From assembly GCF_034190915.1 (NCBI RefSeq), contig NW_026947501.1:2666001-2730000 (forward strand): DNA of 64,000 bases, read 5' to 3'. A program made the translations under genes and the position numbers. Below, in pieces: positions 1 through 10,800 of this stretch (the first letter of the stretch is position 1; each line of letters opens with the position of its first letter). This stretch comes from Cavia porcellus. Taxonomy: Eukaryota; Chordata; Mammalia; Rodentia; Caviidae. Under the pieces are notes generated by a model. It searched no databases, was not told the origin of the DNA, and saw nothing but the letters and a program-made list of their open reading frames with translations.

Positions 1-3000
1 GGTTAGGATTAGGGTAAGAGTTACTGTTAGGGAGAGGGTTAGGATTAAGGCTAGGGGTTAGGTTTAGTGTTATGGTTAGTGTTAGTGTTAGTGTTAGGTT
101 TAGGTTAGGGTTAGAGGTTAGGTTTAGGTTTAGGTTTAGTGTTAGCATTAGTGTTTGGGTTATGTTTAAGGTTAGGAATAGGGTTAGGTTTAGGGTTAGT
201 GTGGAGGTTAAGGTTAGCATAAGGGATTAGTGTTAGCATTAGGGTTCGGCTTAGGGTTAGGGTTAGGGATAGGGTTGACTTATAGTTACAATTTAGTGTA
301 AGGTTTAGGGTTAGAGGTCAGACTCAGGGTTAGTGTTACGATTAGGGTTTGGGTTAGGGTTTAGGGTTAGGGTTATTGTTAGGGTTACGGTCAGGGTAAA
401 TTTAGTGTTAGGGTTAGGGTTATAGTTTAGAGTTAGGTATAGGTTTAGGGGTATGTTTATGGTTAGGGTAAGGGTTAGGTGTTAGCGTTAGGGTTTAGGG
501 CTAGGGTTAGGTTTAGGGTTAGGATTAGGGTTTGTGTTTGGGATTAGAGTTTGGCTTAGGCTTATGGTTATTGTTAGGGTTAGGGTTAGTGTTAGTGTTA
601 GTCTTAGGGTTATCTTTAGTGTTCAGTGTTAGGGTTTTTGTTAAGGTTAGGTTTAGGCTTAGGGTTAGGGTTAGGGTTTGTGTTTGGGATTAGAGATTGG
701 CTTAGGTTTAGGGTTAGTGTTTTGGTTAGGGTTAGTGTTATTGTTAGTCCTAGGGTTAGCTTTAGAGTTTAGTGTTAGGGTTCCTGTTAAGGTTAGGATT
801 AGGTTTAGGGTTAGGTTTAGGGTTAGATTTACTATTAGGGTTAGGGTTAGGGTTAGTGCTAGGTTTGGGTTAGAATTAGAGTTAGGTTTCGGCTTAGCGT
901 AAGGATTATTAGAGAATGGGGTTAGGTTTAGGGTTAGGATTAGGTTTAAGTGTAGGTGTTAAGGTTAGGGTTAGTGTTAGTGTTAGGTATTAGGGTTAGG
1001 TTTTGGGTTAGGGTTAGAGTTACGGTTACGGTTGGTGTTAGGCTTAGTGTTAGGGATTCATGTTAGGGTTAGGGTTAGGCTTAGGGTTAAGGTTCAGGCT
1101 AGGAGGAGTGTTAGTTTTAGGGACAGGGGTAGAGGATAGGGTTAGGGTTAGGGTTAGTGGCAGGGTTACATGTTAGTGTTAGTTTTAGGGTTAGGGTTAT
1201 GTTAGTGTTCGTGTTATAGTTAGGGTTAGGGTTTCGGATTGGTGTTAGAGTTAGGGTTAGTGTTGCCATTAGGCATTAAGTTTAGTGTTAGGATTAGTGT
1301 TAGGGTTAGCGTTAGGGTTAGGATTAGGGTTAGGGTAAGAGGTTAGGGTCAGGTTTAGGGTGAAGGTTAGGGTTTGGGTTAGTGTTAGGGTTAGTGCCAG
1401 GGTTTTATGTTAGTATTAGTTTTAGGGAAAGGGTTAGGGTTAGTGTTAGTGTTATACTTAGGGTTAGGGTTTGGGTTAGGTGTTAGAGTTAGGGTTAGGT
1501 TTAGTGTAGCGTTAGATTTAGTATTAGTGTTAGGTTTAGGGTTACAGTTCGGGTTAGGGTTAGGTTTAATGTTACGGTTAGGGTTAGCATAAGGATTATG
1601 GTTAGTGTTAGGGTTAGGGTTCGGGTTAGGGTTAGGTTTAGGTTTAGGGTTAGGGCTAGCATAAGTATTAGAGTTAGTGTTAGGTTTAGGATTAGAGTTA
1701 GGGTTAGAGCTAAACAGGGTTATGGTTAGGGTTAGTGTTAAGGTTACTGTTATCATAGGTTTAGGGCTAGGGTTAGTTTTAGGTTTTGAGGTTAGGGTCA
1801 GGGTTAAGGTTAGTGTTAGTGTTAGGGTTAGGGTTAATGTTTGGTTTAGAGGTTAGGATTAGGGTTAGTGGTAGAGTTTAGGGTTGGGGTTGAGGTTAGG
1901 TATAGAGTTAATGTTAGGGTTAGTGGTAGTGTTAGAGGTTAGTATTAGGTTTATTGTTAGGGTTTTGGTTAGTGTTAGGTTTAGGTTTAGTGTTAGGGTT
2001 AGGATTAGCAGTAGGGTTAGAGTTTAGTATAAATTTAGGGTTACTGTTAGGATTAGAGGCCAGGGTTACTGTTAATGTTTGGATTAGTGTTAGGGTTATG
2101 CGTTAGGGATCGGGTTAGAGCTACCTTTAGATTTAGGGTTAGGGTTATGTTTCCGGTTAGGTTCAGTGTTAGCGTTATGGTTACAGGGTTAAGGTTAGAA
2201 TTAGGATTAGAAGTTAGGGCTTTATGTAGGTTTAAGGTTAGGGTTAGAGTTAGGGTTAGGGTTAGTGTTAGGGTTAGGGCTGGGGTTAGGTTTTAGTGTT
2301 ATTGTTAGGGTTAGGGTTAGAGATTAGGATTAGGTTTATGGTGAGTGATAGGGTTAGGAAAAGTGTTAAGGTTTGAGTTGGGGTTAGAGTTAGGGTTAGG
2401 GTTACTGTTAGGTTTAGGGTTATTGTTAGTGTTAGGGTTAGAGTTTAGTGTTAGGTTTATAGTTACGGTTTGCATGAGGTTTAGGGTTAGTGTTAGGGAT
2501 AGGGTTAGTGTTAGCGCAAGGATTAGGGTTAGGTTTAGGGTTTGGGTTAGGGTTTAGCATTAGGGTTAGTTTTAGGTTTAGGGATTAAGTTTAGTGGTAG
2601 TGTTAGTGTTAGAGTTAGGGTTAGAGTTAGGGTTACGTTTAGTGTTAGGGTTAGGCTAAGGGTTAGGGTTAGCATAATGATTAGAATTTAGCGTTAGGTT
2701 TAGGGTTAGGGTTTGTGTTAGGGTTAAGTGTAGGGGTTAACAGTAGTGTTAGTGTAAGGGTTAGGGATTATGGTTAGTGTTTTTGTTAGTGTTAGGGTTA
2801 GGGTTAAAGTTGGAGTTAGGGGTAGTATTACCAATTAGTGTTAGGTTTAGAGTCATGGATAGGTTTAGGGTTAGTGTCAAGTTTAGTTTTAATGTTAGGG
2901 TTACGGGTTACGGTTAGGGCTAGGGGTTAGGATTAGTCTTATGTTTAGAGCTAGACAGGGTTAGGGTTAGGGTTAGTGTTAGGTTTATTGTAGGGTTATG

Positions 3001-3900
3001 GTTATGGTTAGGGTTAGGGTTAGGGTTAATTTTAGGGTTATTGTAAGGTTTAGAGGTTAGGGATAGGGCTAGGGTTAGGTTTGGGGTCAGAGATTAGCGT
3101 TAGGTTTAGCGTTAGGGTTAGAGTTAGGGTTAAGGTTAGTGTCAAGTTTGTGGTTAATGTTAGGGTTACGGGTTATGTTTAGTTCTAGGGTTTAGGATGA
3201 GTGTTACGGTTAGAGCTAGACCGGGTTAGGGTTAGGTTTAGTGTTAGGTTTATTGTAGGGTTAGGGTTAGGGTTAGAGTTTAGGGTCAGGGTTGGGGTTA
3301 GGGTTAGTGTTAAGGTTAGGGTTATTATTAGGTTTAGATTTTAGGATTAGGGTTTGGATTAGGGTTAGGGTCAGAGGTTAGCGTTAGGGTTTTGGTTGGG
3401 ATTAGGTTTAGGGTTTTTGGGTAGAGTTTGGGTTAGGGCTATGTTTAGGTTTAGGTTTTAGGGTTTGGGGTTAAGGTTTAGGGTTTAAGGTTAGGGGTTA
3501 GGGTTAGTGTTAGGTTTATGGTTATGGTTAGGTTTAGGGTGAAGTTTAGGGATAGGGTTAGCTTTAGGTTTAGCGGGTTAGGGTTAGTGTTAGGGTTAAG
3601 TTTAGGTTTAGAGGTAAGGGTTAGGGTTAGGAATAGGGTTAGAATTATGGTTATGGTTAGGGTTAGGGTTAGGGTTAGTGGTAGGGGTAGGGGTTGGGTT
3701 AGGGTTAGTGTTAATGTTAGGGTTAGTGTTAGGGTTAGGGTTATGATTAGTGTGATGGTTAGGCTTAGGTTTATGTTTAGTGTTAGTCTTAGCGATTAGG
3801 GTTAATGTTAAGGTCAGGGATAAAGTTAGGGTTAGGATTGGGCCTTGGTGTTAGTTTTAGTGTTAGGGTTCGTGATAGGGTTAAAGTTAGGGTTAGGGTG
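1..3900 (+). repeat. Half-unit A of the dimeric HOR (unit 1)
   Basis: The first half of unit 1 can be paired with the second half by shared landmarks. The block ending in GGATTATTAGAGAATGGGG at 893-920 pairs with 4851-4876. The TTCCGGTTAGGTTCAG stretch at 2151 pairs with TTCCAGTTAGGTTTAA at 6416. The offset is 3959 at the first pair and 4265 at the second, so the halves are homologous but carry large indels. The boundary with half B is approximate (3.9-4.0 kb). The same A half recurs at the same offset in units 2-7. Confidence 0.75.
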
Positions 3901-3903
3901 GGG

Positions 3904-4459
3904 TTGAAGCATTAGTATTAATGTTTGAGTTAGTGTTAGGGTTAGTGTTGGGGTTAGGGTTAGGGTTAGGGTTAGGGATTAGGGTTAGGATTAGGGTTAG
4001 GGTTAGTGTTAGGGTTATGGTTAGAGTTAGGAGTAGGGTTAGGGTTAGGGTTGGTGTTAGGTTAGCATTAGGTATTAGGATTCACGTTACGGTTTGGCTT
4101 AGTGTTAGGGTTAGGAATAGGGTTGGGTTAGAGTTAGAATTTAGTGTAAGGGTTAGAGTTAGTGTTAGGGTTAGGGTTCGGTTGAAGCATTAGTATTAGT
4201 GTTTGAGTTTGTGTTAGGGTTGGGGTTGGGGTTAGGGTTAGGGTTAGGTATTAGGGTTAGCGTTAGGGTTCGGTTTAGAGTTAGGGTTAATGATAGGGTT
4301 TGGTTTGAGTTAGAATTTAGTGTAAGGGTTAGAGTTAGGTTAAGGGTTAGAGGTCAGAGTTAGGGTTAGTGTTAGTGTTAGGGTTCGGGTTAGGGTTAGG
4401 GTTAGGGATTAATGTTAGATTTAGGGTTAGGGTTAGAGTTATGGTTAGGGTAAATTTAG
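3904..4459 (+). repeat. 278 bp tandem duplication inside every full unit
   Basis: The anchor TTGAAGCATTAGTATT occurs at 3904 and again at 4182, and both are followed by similar sequence ending in GAATTTAGTGTAAGGGTTAG. The two copies are diverged, so the duplication is older than the HOR amplification. The anchor pairs in other units are 11728/12006, 19563/19841, 27392/27670 and 35222/35500 (all 278 apart). In units 6 and 7 they are 43223/43495 and 51057/51329 (272 apart). The one-hexamer change separates the left and right unit types. The right edge is approximate. Confidence 0.8.
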
Positions 4460-6652
4460 GGTTAGGGTTAGGGTTTAAAGTTAGGTTTAGGTTTAGAGGT
4501 ATATTTATGGTTAGGGTAAAGTTTAGGTATTAGGGTTAGGGTTTAGTGTTTGGGTTAGGATTAGAGTTTGGTGTTAGGGTTAGGGTTAGGTTTAGTGTTA
4601 GCATTTGGGTTTTGGGTTAGAATTAGGCTTAGGTTTAGGGTTAGTGTTAGGGTTAGGGCTAGGGTTAGTGTTAGTGTTATTCTTAGGTTAGGTTTAGAGT
4701 TTAGTGTTATGGTTTGGGTTAGTTTTAGGGTCAGGGTTAGGTTTAGGGTTAAGGTTAGGGTTAGGGTTAGGGTTACATTTATTGTTAGGGTTACAGGTAT
4801 GGTTTAGGGTTAGTTCTAGGGTTAGGGTTGGCATTAGCGTTAGGTTAGGGTTAGCGTAAGGATTAGAGAATGGGGTTAGGTTTAGGGTTAGGTTTAAGGG
4901 TAGGTGTTAAAGTTCGGGTTAGTGTTAGTGATTAGGGTTAGGATTTGGGTTAGTGTTAGGATTAAGGTTATGGTTGGGGTTAGGGTTAGTGTTAGGGATT
5001 AGGGTTAGGTTTAGGTTTAGGGACAGGGTTAAGGTTAGGGCTAGGGTGAGGATTAGGGTTAGGCTTAGGGGTAGAGGTTAGGGTTAGGGTTAGGGTTATG
5101 TTTAGGGTTAACTTTAGGTTTAGGTTTAGGGTTAGGGATTAAGGTTAAGGGTAGTGCTAGGTTTAGAGTTAGTGTTAGGGTTAGGTTTAGGGTTAGTTTT
5201 AGGCTTAGTGTTAGGGTTAGGCTTAGGGTTAGGTTTAGGGTTAAGTTTAGGTTTAAGGTTCGGGTTAGGTTTAGGGTTAGTTTTAGGCTTAGGTTTAGTT
5301 TTAGGGTTAGGATTCGGTTTAGGTTTGGGGTTATGGTTAGTCTTAAGGTTAGCATAAGGATTAGATATTAGGGTTAGTGTTAGGGTTAGGGTTAGGGTCA
5401 GTGTTAGGGTTATGTTTAGTGTTCGAAGTAGGTTTAGAGTTAAGTTTGGGGTTAGGGTTAGAGTTAGGAATTAGGGTTAACATTAGGGTTCGGCTTAGGG
5501 TTAGGGTTAGGTATAGGTTTGGGTTAGGCTTAGAGTTTAGTGTAAGGTTTATTGTTAGGTTTAGCGTTAGGGTTAGGGTTAGGGTTAGGATTATGGTTAG
5601 GGTAAATTTAGTGTTAGGGTTAGGGTTTAGAGTTATGTTTAGGTTTAGCGTTATGGTTATGGGTAAGGTAAGGGCTAGAGTTAGGGTTAGGATTAGGTTT
5701 AGAGTTGTGGGTATGGTTTGCTTTAGGCTTATGTTTATGGTTAGGTTTTGGTGTTAGGTGTTAGGGTTTAGGGTTTATTGTTAGGGCCTAGGGTTAGTGT
5801 TAAGGTTATGGTTAGGATTAATGTTAGCGTTAGTGTAAGGATTAGAGCATAGGGTTAGGTTTAGGTTAGGCTTATGCTTAGGTTTAATGGCAGGGGTTAA
5901 GGTTAGGGTTAGTGTTAGTGTTACGGATTAGGGTTATTTAGGATTACAGTTGTGGTTAGGGTTAGTGTTAGGGATTAGAATTTTTGTTATGGGTAGGGAT
6001 AGGGTTAAGTTTCGGTCTAGGGTGATGGTTAGGCATCGGGTTAAGGTCAGGGTTAGGGTTCGGTTAGGGTTACTTTTATGGGTAAGGTTTAATTTAGGAT
6101 CAGTGTTAGGGTTAGGGTTAGGGTTAGGGTTAGGGTTAAGGTTAGGTATAGCGTTAGTGTTAGGTTTAGTGGTAGGGTTAGAGGTTAGTGTTAGGTTTAG
6201 GTTTAGGGTTTGGGTTGGTGTTAGGGTTATGGTTAGGCTTAGGATTAGGGTTAGGATTAGCATTAGGTTTAGAATTTAGCATAAGGTTCAGGGTTAGGGT
6301 TAGAGTTAGATGTCAGGGTTAGTGTTAGTGTTAGAATTAGTGTTTGGGTTACAGGTTAGGGGTACTGTTAGTGCTATATTTTGGGTTAGGGTTTGTTTTA
6401 GGGTTAGGGTTATATTTCCAGTTAGGTTTAACGTTAGAGTTACGGTTAGAGGGTTAGGCTTAGAATTAGGGTTAGAAGTTAGGGTTATATTTAGGGTTAA
6501 GGTTAGGGTTATAGCTAGGGTTAGGGTTAGTGTTAGGGTTAAGGCTGGGGGTAGGTGTTAGGTTTATTCTTATAGTTAGGGTTAGTGATTAGGGTTAGGG
6601 TTAGGGTGAGTTAGGGTTAGTAAAAGGGTTAGGGTTTTAGTTATGTGTTAGA

Positions 6653-6688
<36 letters not shown>

Positions 6689-7370
6689 CGTTAGGGTTAG
6701 TTTTAGGTTTAGGGATTAAGGTTAGTGGTTAGGGTTAGGCTTAGGGTTAGTGTTAGAGCTAGGGTTAGGTTTAGTGTTAGGGTTAGGGTTAGGTTTAGGA
6801 TTAGCATAAGGATTAGTGATCAGGGTTAGGTTTAGGGTTAGGGTTTGGGTTAGGTTTAAGTGTAGGGGTTAAGGTTAGTGTTAGTATAAGTGTTAGGGAT
6901 TAGGGTTAGTTTTTTTGTTAGTGATAGTGTTAGGGTTAAGGTTGGGGTCAGGTGTAGTGTTACCAATTAGGGTTAGGGTTAGGTTCAGGGATAGGGTTAA
7001 CGTTCGTTGCAAGTTTAGGGTTATGGTTAGGGTTATGGGTTACGGTTAGGACTAGGTGTTAGGATTAGTGTTAGGGTTAGAGCTAGACAGTGTTGGGTTT
7101 AGGGTTAGTCTTAGGTTTATCGTAGGGTTAGCGTTAGGGTTAAGGTTAGAGTTTCGTGTCATGGTTGGGGTTAGTGTTAGTGTTAGGGTTAGGGTTATTG
7201 TTAGGTTTAGAGGTTAGGGTTAGGACTAGGGTTAGTGTTAAGGTCAAAGGTTAGCATTAGGGTTAGGGTTAGGATTAGTTTTAGAGTTTTGGGTAGGGTA
7301 TAGTGTTAGGGCTATGTTTAGTGTTAGGTTTTAGGGTTAGGCGTTAGGGTTTATGGTTTAGGGTTAGTGG

Positions 7371-7400
7371 TTATGGTTATGGTTATGGTTATGGTTATGG
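7371..7400 (+). repeat. TTATGG microsatellite, five copies (variable between units)
   Basis: There are five consecutive TTATGG hexamers, a telomere-variant microsatellite fixed at one place in the unit. The equivalent tracts are 15208-15237, 23035-23064 and 30865-30894 (five copies each), and 38694-38717 (four copies). At 46688-46723 and 54541-54576 there are six hexamers with one interrupted. At 58493-58534 there are seven with one TTACGG, and at 63729-63746 there are three. Copy number is constant in the homogenised block and variable outside it, as expected for slippage in independently evolving copies. Confidence 0.9.
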
Positions 7401-7824
7401 TTGGGGTTAGGGTTAGTGTTAGGGTTAGGGTTAGGGATAGGGTTACAGTTATGTTTAGTGTTATGATTAGGATGATGGCGAGGGTTCGGATTAAGTGTAG
7501 TGTTAGGCTTAGGGAATATGGTTAGTGTTAAGGTTAGGGTTAAATTTAGGGTTAGTTTTAGTGTTTAGGGTTAGGGTTAGTGTTACTTTTATTGATAGGG
7601 TTAAAGTTAGGTTTAGGGTTCCATTTAGGGATTAGTGTTAGTTGTTGAGTTAATGTTAGTGTTAGGGTTGGGGTTAGTGTTAGTGTTAGGAATTAGGGTT
7701 AGGCTTTAGGGTTAGGGATAGGGTTAGGCTTAAGGTTAGGGTTAGGCTTAAGGATCAGGTTAGTGTTAGGGTTAGTGTCAGGGTTAGGGTTAGGGTTAGT
7801 GTTGCTGTTAGGCATTAGTGTTAG

Positions 7825-10800
7825 GGTTAGGATTAGGGTAAGAGTTACTGTTAGGGAGAGGGTTAGGATTAAGGCTAGGGGTTAGGTTTAGTGTTATGGT
7901 TAGTGTTAGTGTTAGTGTTAGGTTTAGGTTAGGGTTAGAGGTTAGGTTTAGGTTTAGGTTTAGTGTTAGCATTAGTGTTTGGGTTATGTTTAAGGTTAGG
8001 AATAGGGTTAGGTTTAGGGTTAGTGTGGAGGTTAAGGTTAGCATAAGGGATTAGTGTTAGCATTAGGGTTCGGCTTAGGGTTAGGGTTAGGGATAGGGTT
8101 GACTTATAGTTACAATTTAGTGTAAGGTTTAGGGTTAGAGGTCAGACTCAGGGTTAGTGTTACGATTAGGGTTTGGGTTAGGGTTTAGGGTTAGGGTTAT
8201 TGTTAGGGTTACGGTCAGGGTAAATTTAGTGTTAGGGTTAGGGTTATAGTTTAGAGTTAGGTATAGGTTTAGGGGTATGTTTATGGTTAGGGTAAGGGTT
8301 AGGTGTTAGCGTTAGGGTTTAGGGCTAGGGTTAGGTTTAGGGTTAGGATTAGGGTTTGTGTTTGGGATTAGAGTTTGGCTTAGGCTTATGGTTATTGTTA
8401 GGGTTAGGGTTAGTGTTAGTGTTAGTCTTAGGGTTATCTTTAGTGTTCAGTGTTAGGGTTTTTGTTAAGGTTAGGTTTAGGCTTAGGGTTAGGGTTAGGG
8501 TTTGTGTTTGGGATTAGAGATTGGCTTAGGTTTAGGGTTAGTGTTTTGGTTAGGGTTAGTGTTATTGTTAGTCCTAGGGTTAGCTTTAGAGTTTAGTGTT
8601 AGGGTTCCTGTTAAGGTTAGGATTAGGTTTAGGGTTAGGTTTAGGGTTAGATTTACTATTAGGGTTAGGGTTAGGGTTAGTGCTAGGTTTGGGTTAGAAT
8701 TAGAGTTAGGTTTCGGCTTAGCGTAAGGATTATTAGAGAATGGGGTTAGGTTTAGGGTTAGGATTAGGTTTAAGTGTAGGTGTTAAGGTTAGGGTTAGTG
8801 TTAGTGTTAGGTATTAGGGTTAGGTTTTGGGTTAGGGTTAGAGTTACGGTTACGGTTGGTGTTAGGCTTAGTGTTAGGGATTCATGTTAGGGTTAGGGTT
8901 AGGCTTAGGGTTAAGGTTCAGGCTAGGAGGAGTGTTAGTTTTAGGGACAGGGGTAGAGGATAGGGTTAGGGTTAGGGTTAGTGGCAGGGTTACATGTTAG
9001 TGTTAGTTTTAGGGTTAGGGTTATGTTAGTGTTCGTGTTATAGTTAGGGTTAGGGTTTCGGATTGGTGTTAGAGTTAGGGTTAGTGTTGCCATTAGGCAT
9101 TAAGTTTAGTGTTAGGATTAGTGTTAGGGTTAGCGTTAGGGTTAGGATTAGGGTTAGGGTAAGAGGTTAGGGTCAGGTTTAGGGTGAAGGTTAGGGTTTG
9201 GGTTAGTGTTAGGGTTAGTGCCAGGGTTTTATGTTAGTATTAGTTTTAGGGAAAGGGTTAGGGTTAGTGTTAGTGTTATACTTAGGGTTAGGGTTTGGGT
9301 TAGGTGTTAGAGTTAGGGTTAGGTTTAGTGTAGCGTTAGATTTAGTATTAGTGTTAGGTTTAGGGTTACAGTTCGGGTTAGGGTTAGGTTTAATGTTACG
9401 GTTAGGGTTAGCATAAGGATTATGGTTAGTGTTAGGGTTAGGGTTCGGGTTAGGGTTAGGTTTAGGTTTAGGGTTAGGGCTAGCATAAGTATTAGAGTTA
9501 GTGTTAGGTTTAGGATTAGAGTTAGGGTTAGAGCTAAACAGGGTTATGGTTAGGGTTAGTGTTAAGGTTACTGTTATCATAGGTTTAGGGCTAGGGTTAG
9601 TTTTAGGTTTTGAGGTTAGGGTCAGGGTTAAGGTTAGTGTTAGTGTTAGGGTTAGGGTTAATGTTTGGTTTAGAGGTTAGGATTAGGGTTAGTGGTAGAG
9701 TTTAGGGTTGGGGTTGAGGTTAGGTATAGAGTTAATGTTAGGGTTAGTGGTAGTGTTAGAGGTTAGTATTAGGTTTATTGTTAGGGTTTTGGTTAGTGTT
9801 AGGTTTAGGTTTAGTGTTAGGGTTAGGATTAGCAGTAGGGTTAGAGTTTAGTATAAATTTAGGGTTACTGTTAGGATTAGAGGCCAGGGTTACTGTTAAT
9901 GTTTGGATTAGTGTTAGGGTTATGCGTTAGGGATCGGGTTAGAGCTACCTTTAGATTTAGGGTTAGGGTTATGTTTCCGGTTAGGTTCAGTGTTAGCGTT
10001 ATGGTTACAGGGTTAAGGTTAGAATTAGGATTAGAAGTTAGGGCTTTATGTAGGTTTAAGGTTAGGGTTAGAGTTAGGGTTAGGGTTAGTGTTAGGGTTA
10101 GGGCTGGGGTTAGGTTTTAGTGTTATTGTTAGGGTTAGGGTTAGAGATTAGGATTAGGTTTATGGTGAGTGATAGGGTTAGGAAAAGTGTTAAGGTTTGA
10201 GTTGGGGTTAGAGTTAGGGTTAGGGTTACTGTTAGGTTTAGGGTTATTGTTAGTGTTAGGGTTAGAGTTTAGTGTTAGGTTTATAGTTACGGTTTGCATG
10301 AGGTTTAGGGTTAGTGTTAGGGATAGGGTTAGTGTTAGCGCAAGGATTAGGGTTAGGTTTAGGGTTTGGGTTAGGGTTTAGCATTAGGGTTAGTTTTAGG
10401 TTTAGGGATTAAGTTTAGTGGTAGTGTTAGTGTTAGAGTTAGGGTTAGAGTTAGGGTTACGTTTAGTGTTAGGGTTAGGCTAAGGGTTAGGGTTAGCATA
10501 ATGATTAGAATTTAGCGTTAGGTTTAGGGTTAGGGTTTGTGTTAGGGTTAAGTGTAGGGGTTAACAGTAGTGTTAGTGTAAGGGTTAGGGATTATGGTTA
10601 GTGTTTTTGTTAGTGTTAGGGTTAGGGTTAAAGTTGGAGTTAGGGGTAGTATTACCAATTAGTGTTAGGTTTAGAGTCATGGATAGGTTTAGGGTTAGTG
10701 TCAAGTTTAGTTTTAATGTTAGGGTTACGGGTTACGGTTAGGGCTAGGGGTTAGGATTAGTCTTATGTTTAGAGCTAGACAGGGTTAGGGTTAGGGTTAG

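Larger units (their letters stand above)
1..7824 (+). repeat. HOR unit 1 (7824 bp, reference copy)
   Basis: Position 1 corresponds to 7825, and the two stretches then read together with very few differences, so this is one full period of the tandem array. The start is arbitrary because it is simply the window edge. The unit is used here as the offset reference. Private or shared variants I noticed include GTTAACATT near 5486, where units 2-5 have GTTAGCATT, and a C at 5877 shared only with unit 4. It contains a diverged A half and B half, a 278 bp tandem duplication and a TTATGG microsatellite. It holds no gene. Confidence 0.95.
3901..7824 (+). repeat. Half-unit B of the dimeric HOR (unit 1)
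   Basis: This is the second half of the 7.8 kb period, homologous to half A but clearly diverged from it. Shared landmarks in both halves include the AGAGCTAGACAG motif (2947 in A, 7079 in B) and TTACCAATTAG (2828 in A, 6960 in B). It begins with a local 278 bp tandem duplication. A half-length unit at 54995-58940 resembles the start of A followed by most of B, which supports a ~3.9 kb ancestral monomer. The exact A/B border cannot be set by eye. Confidence 0.72.

Noticed and set aside
1391..1756. 121-codon minus-strand frame, repeated in every unit and rich in PN
   Set aside because: It is CCCTAA repeat read as P-N and L-T. Its conservation between units reflects the near identity of the DNA, and an overlapping LG frame on the other strand is equally open.
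5950..6279. 109-111 codon frame beginning MWLGL, present in units 1-4 and in shortened form later
   Set aside because: It is repeat translation. The frame is truncated in units 5-9 by hexamer slips, with no sign of constraint on the protein.
6959..6972. CCAAT-box promoter from the ACCAAT core
   Set aside because: It has no accompanying promoter elements or gene. It is kept only as a conserved-island observation.
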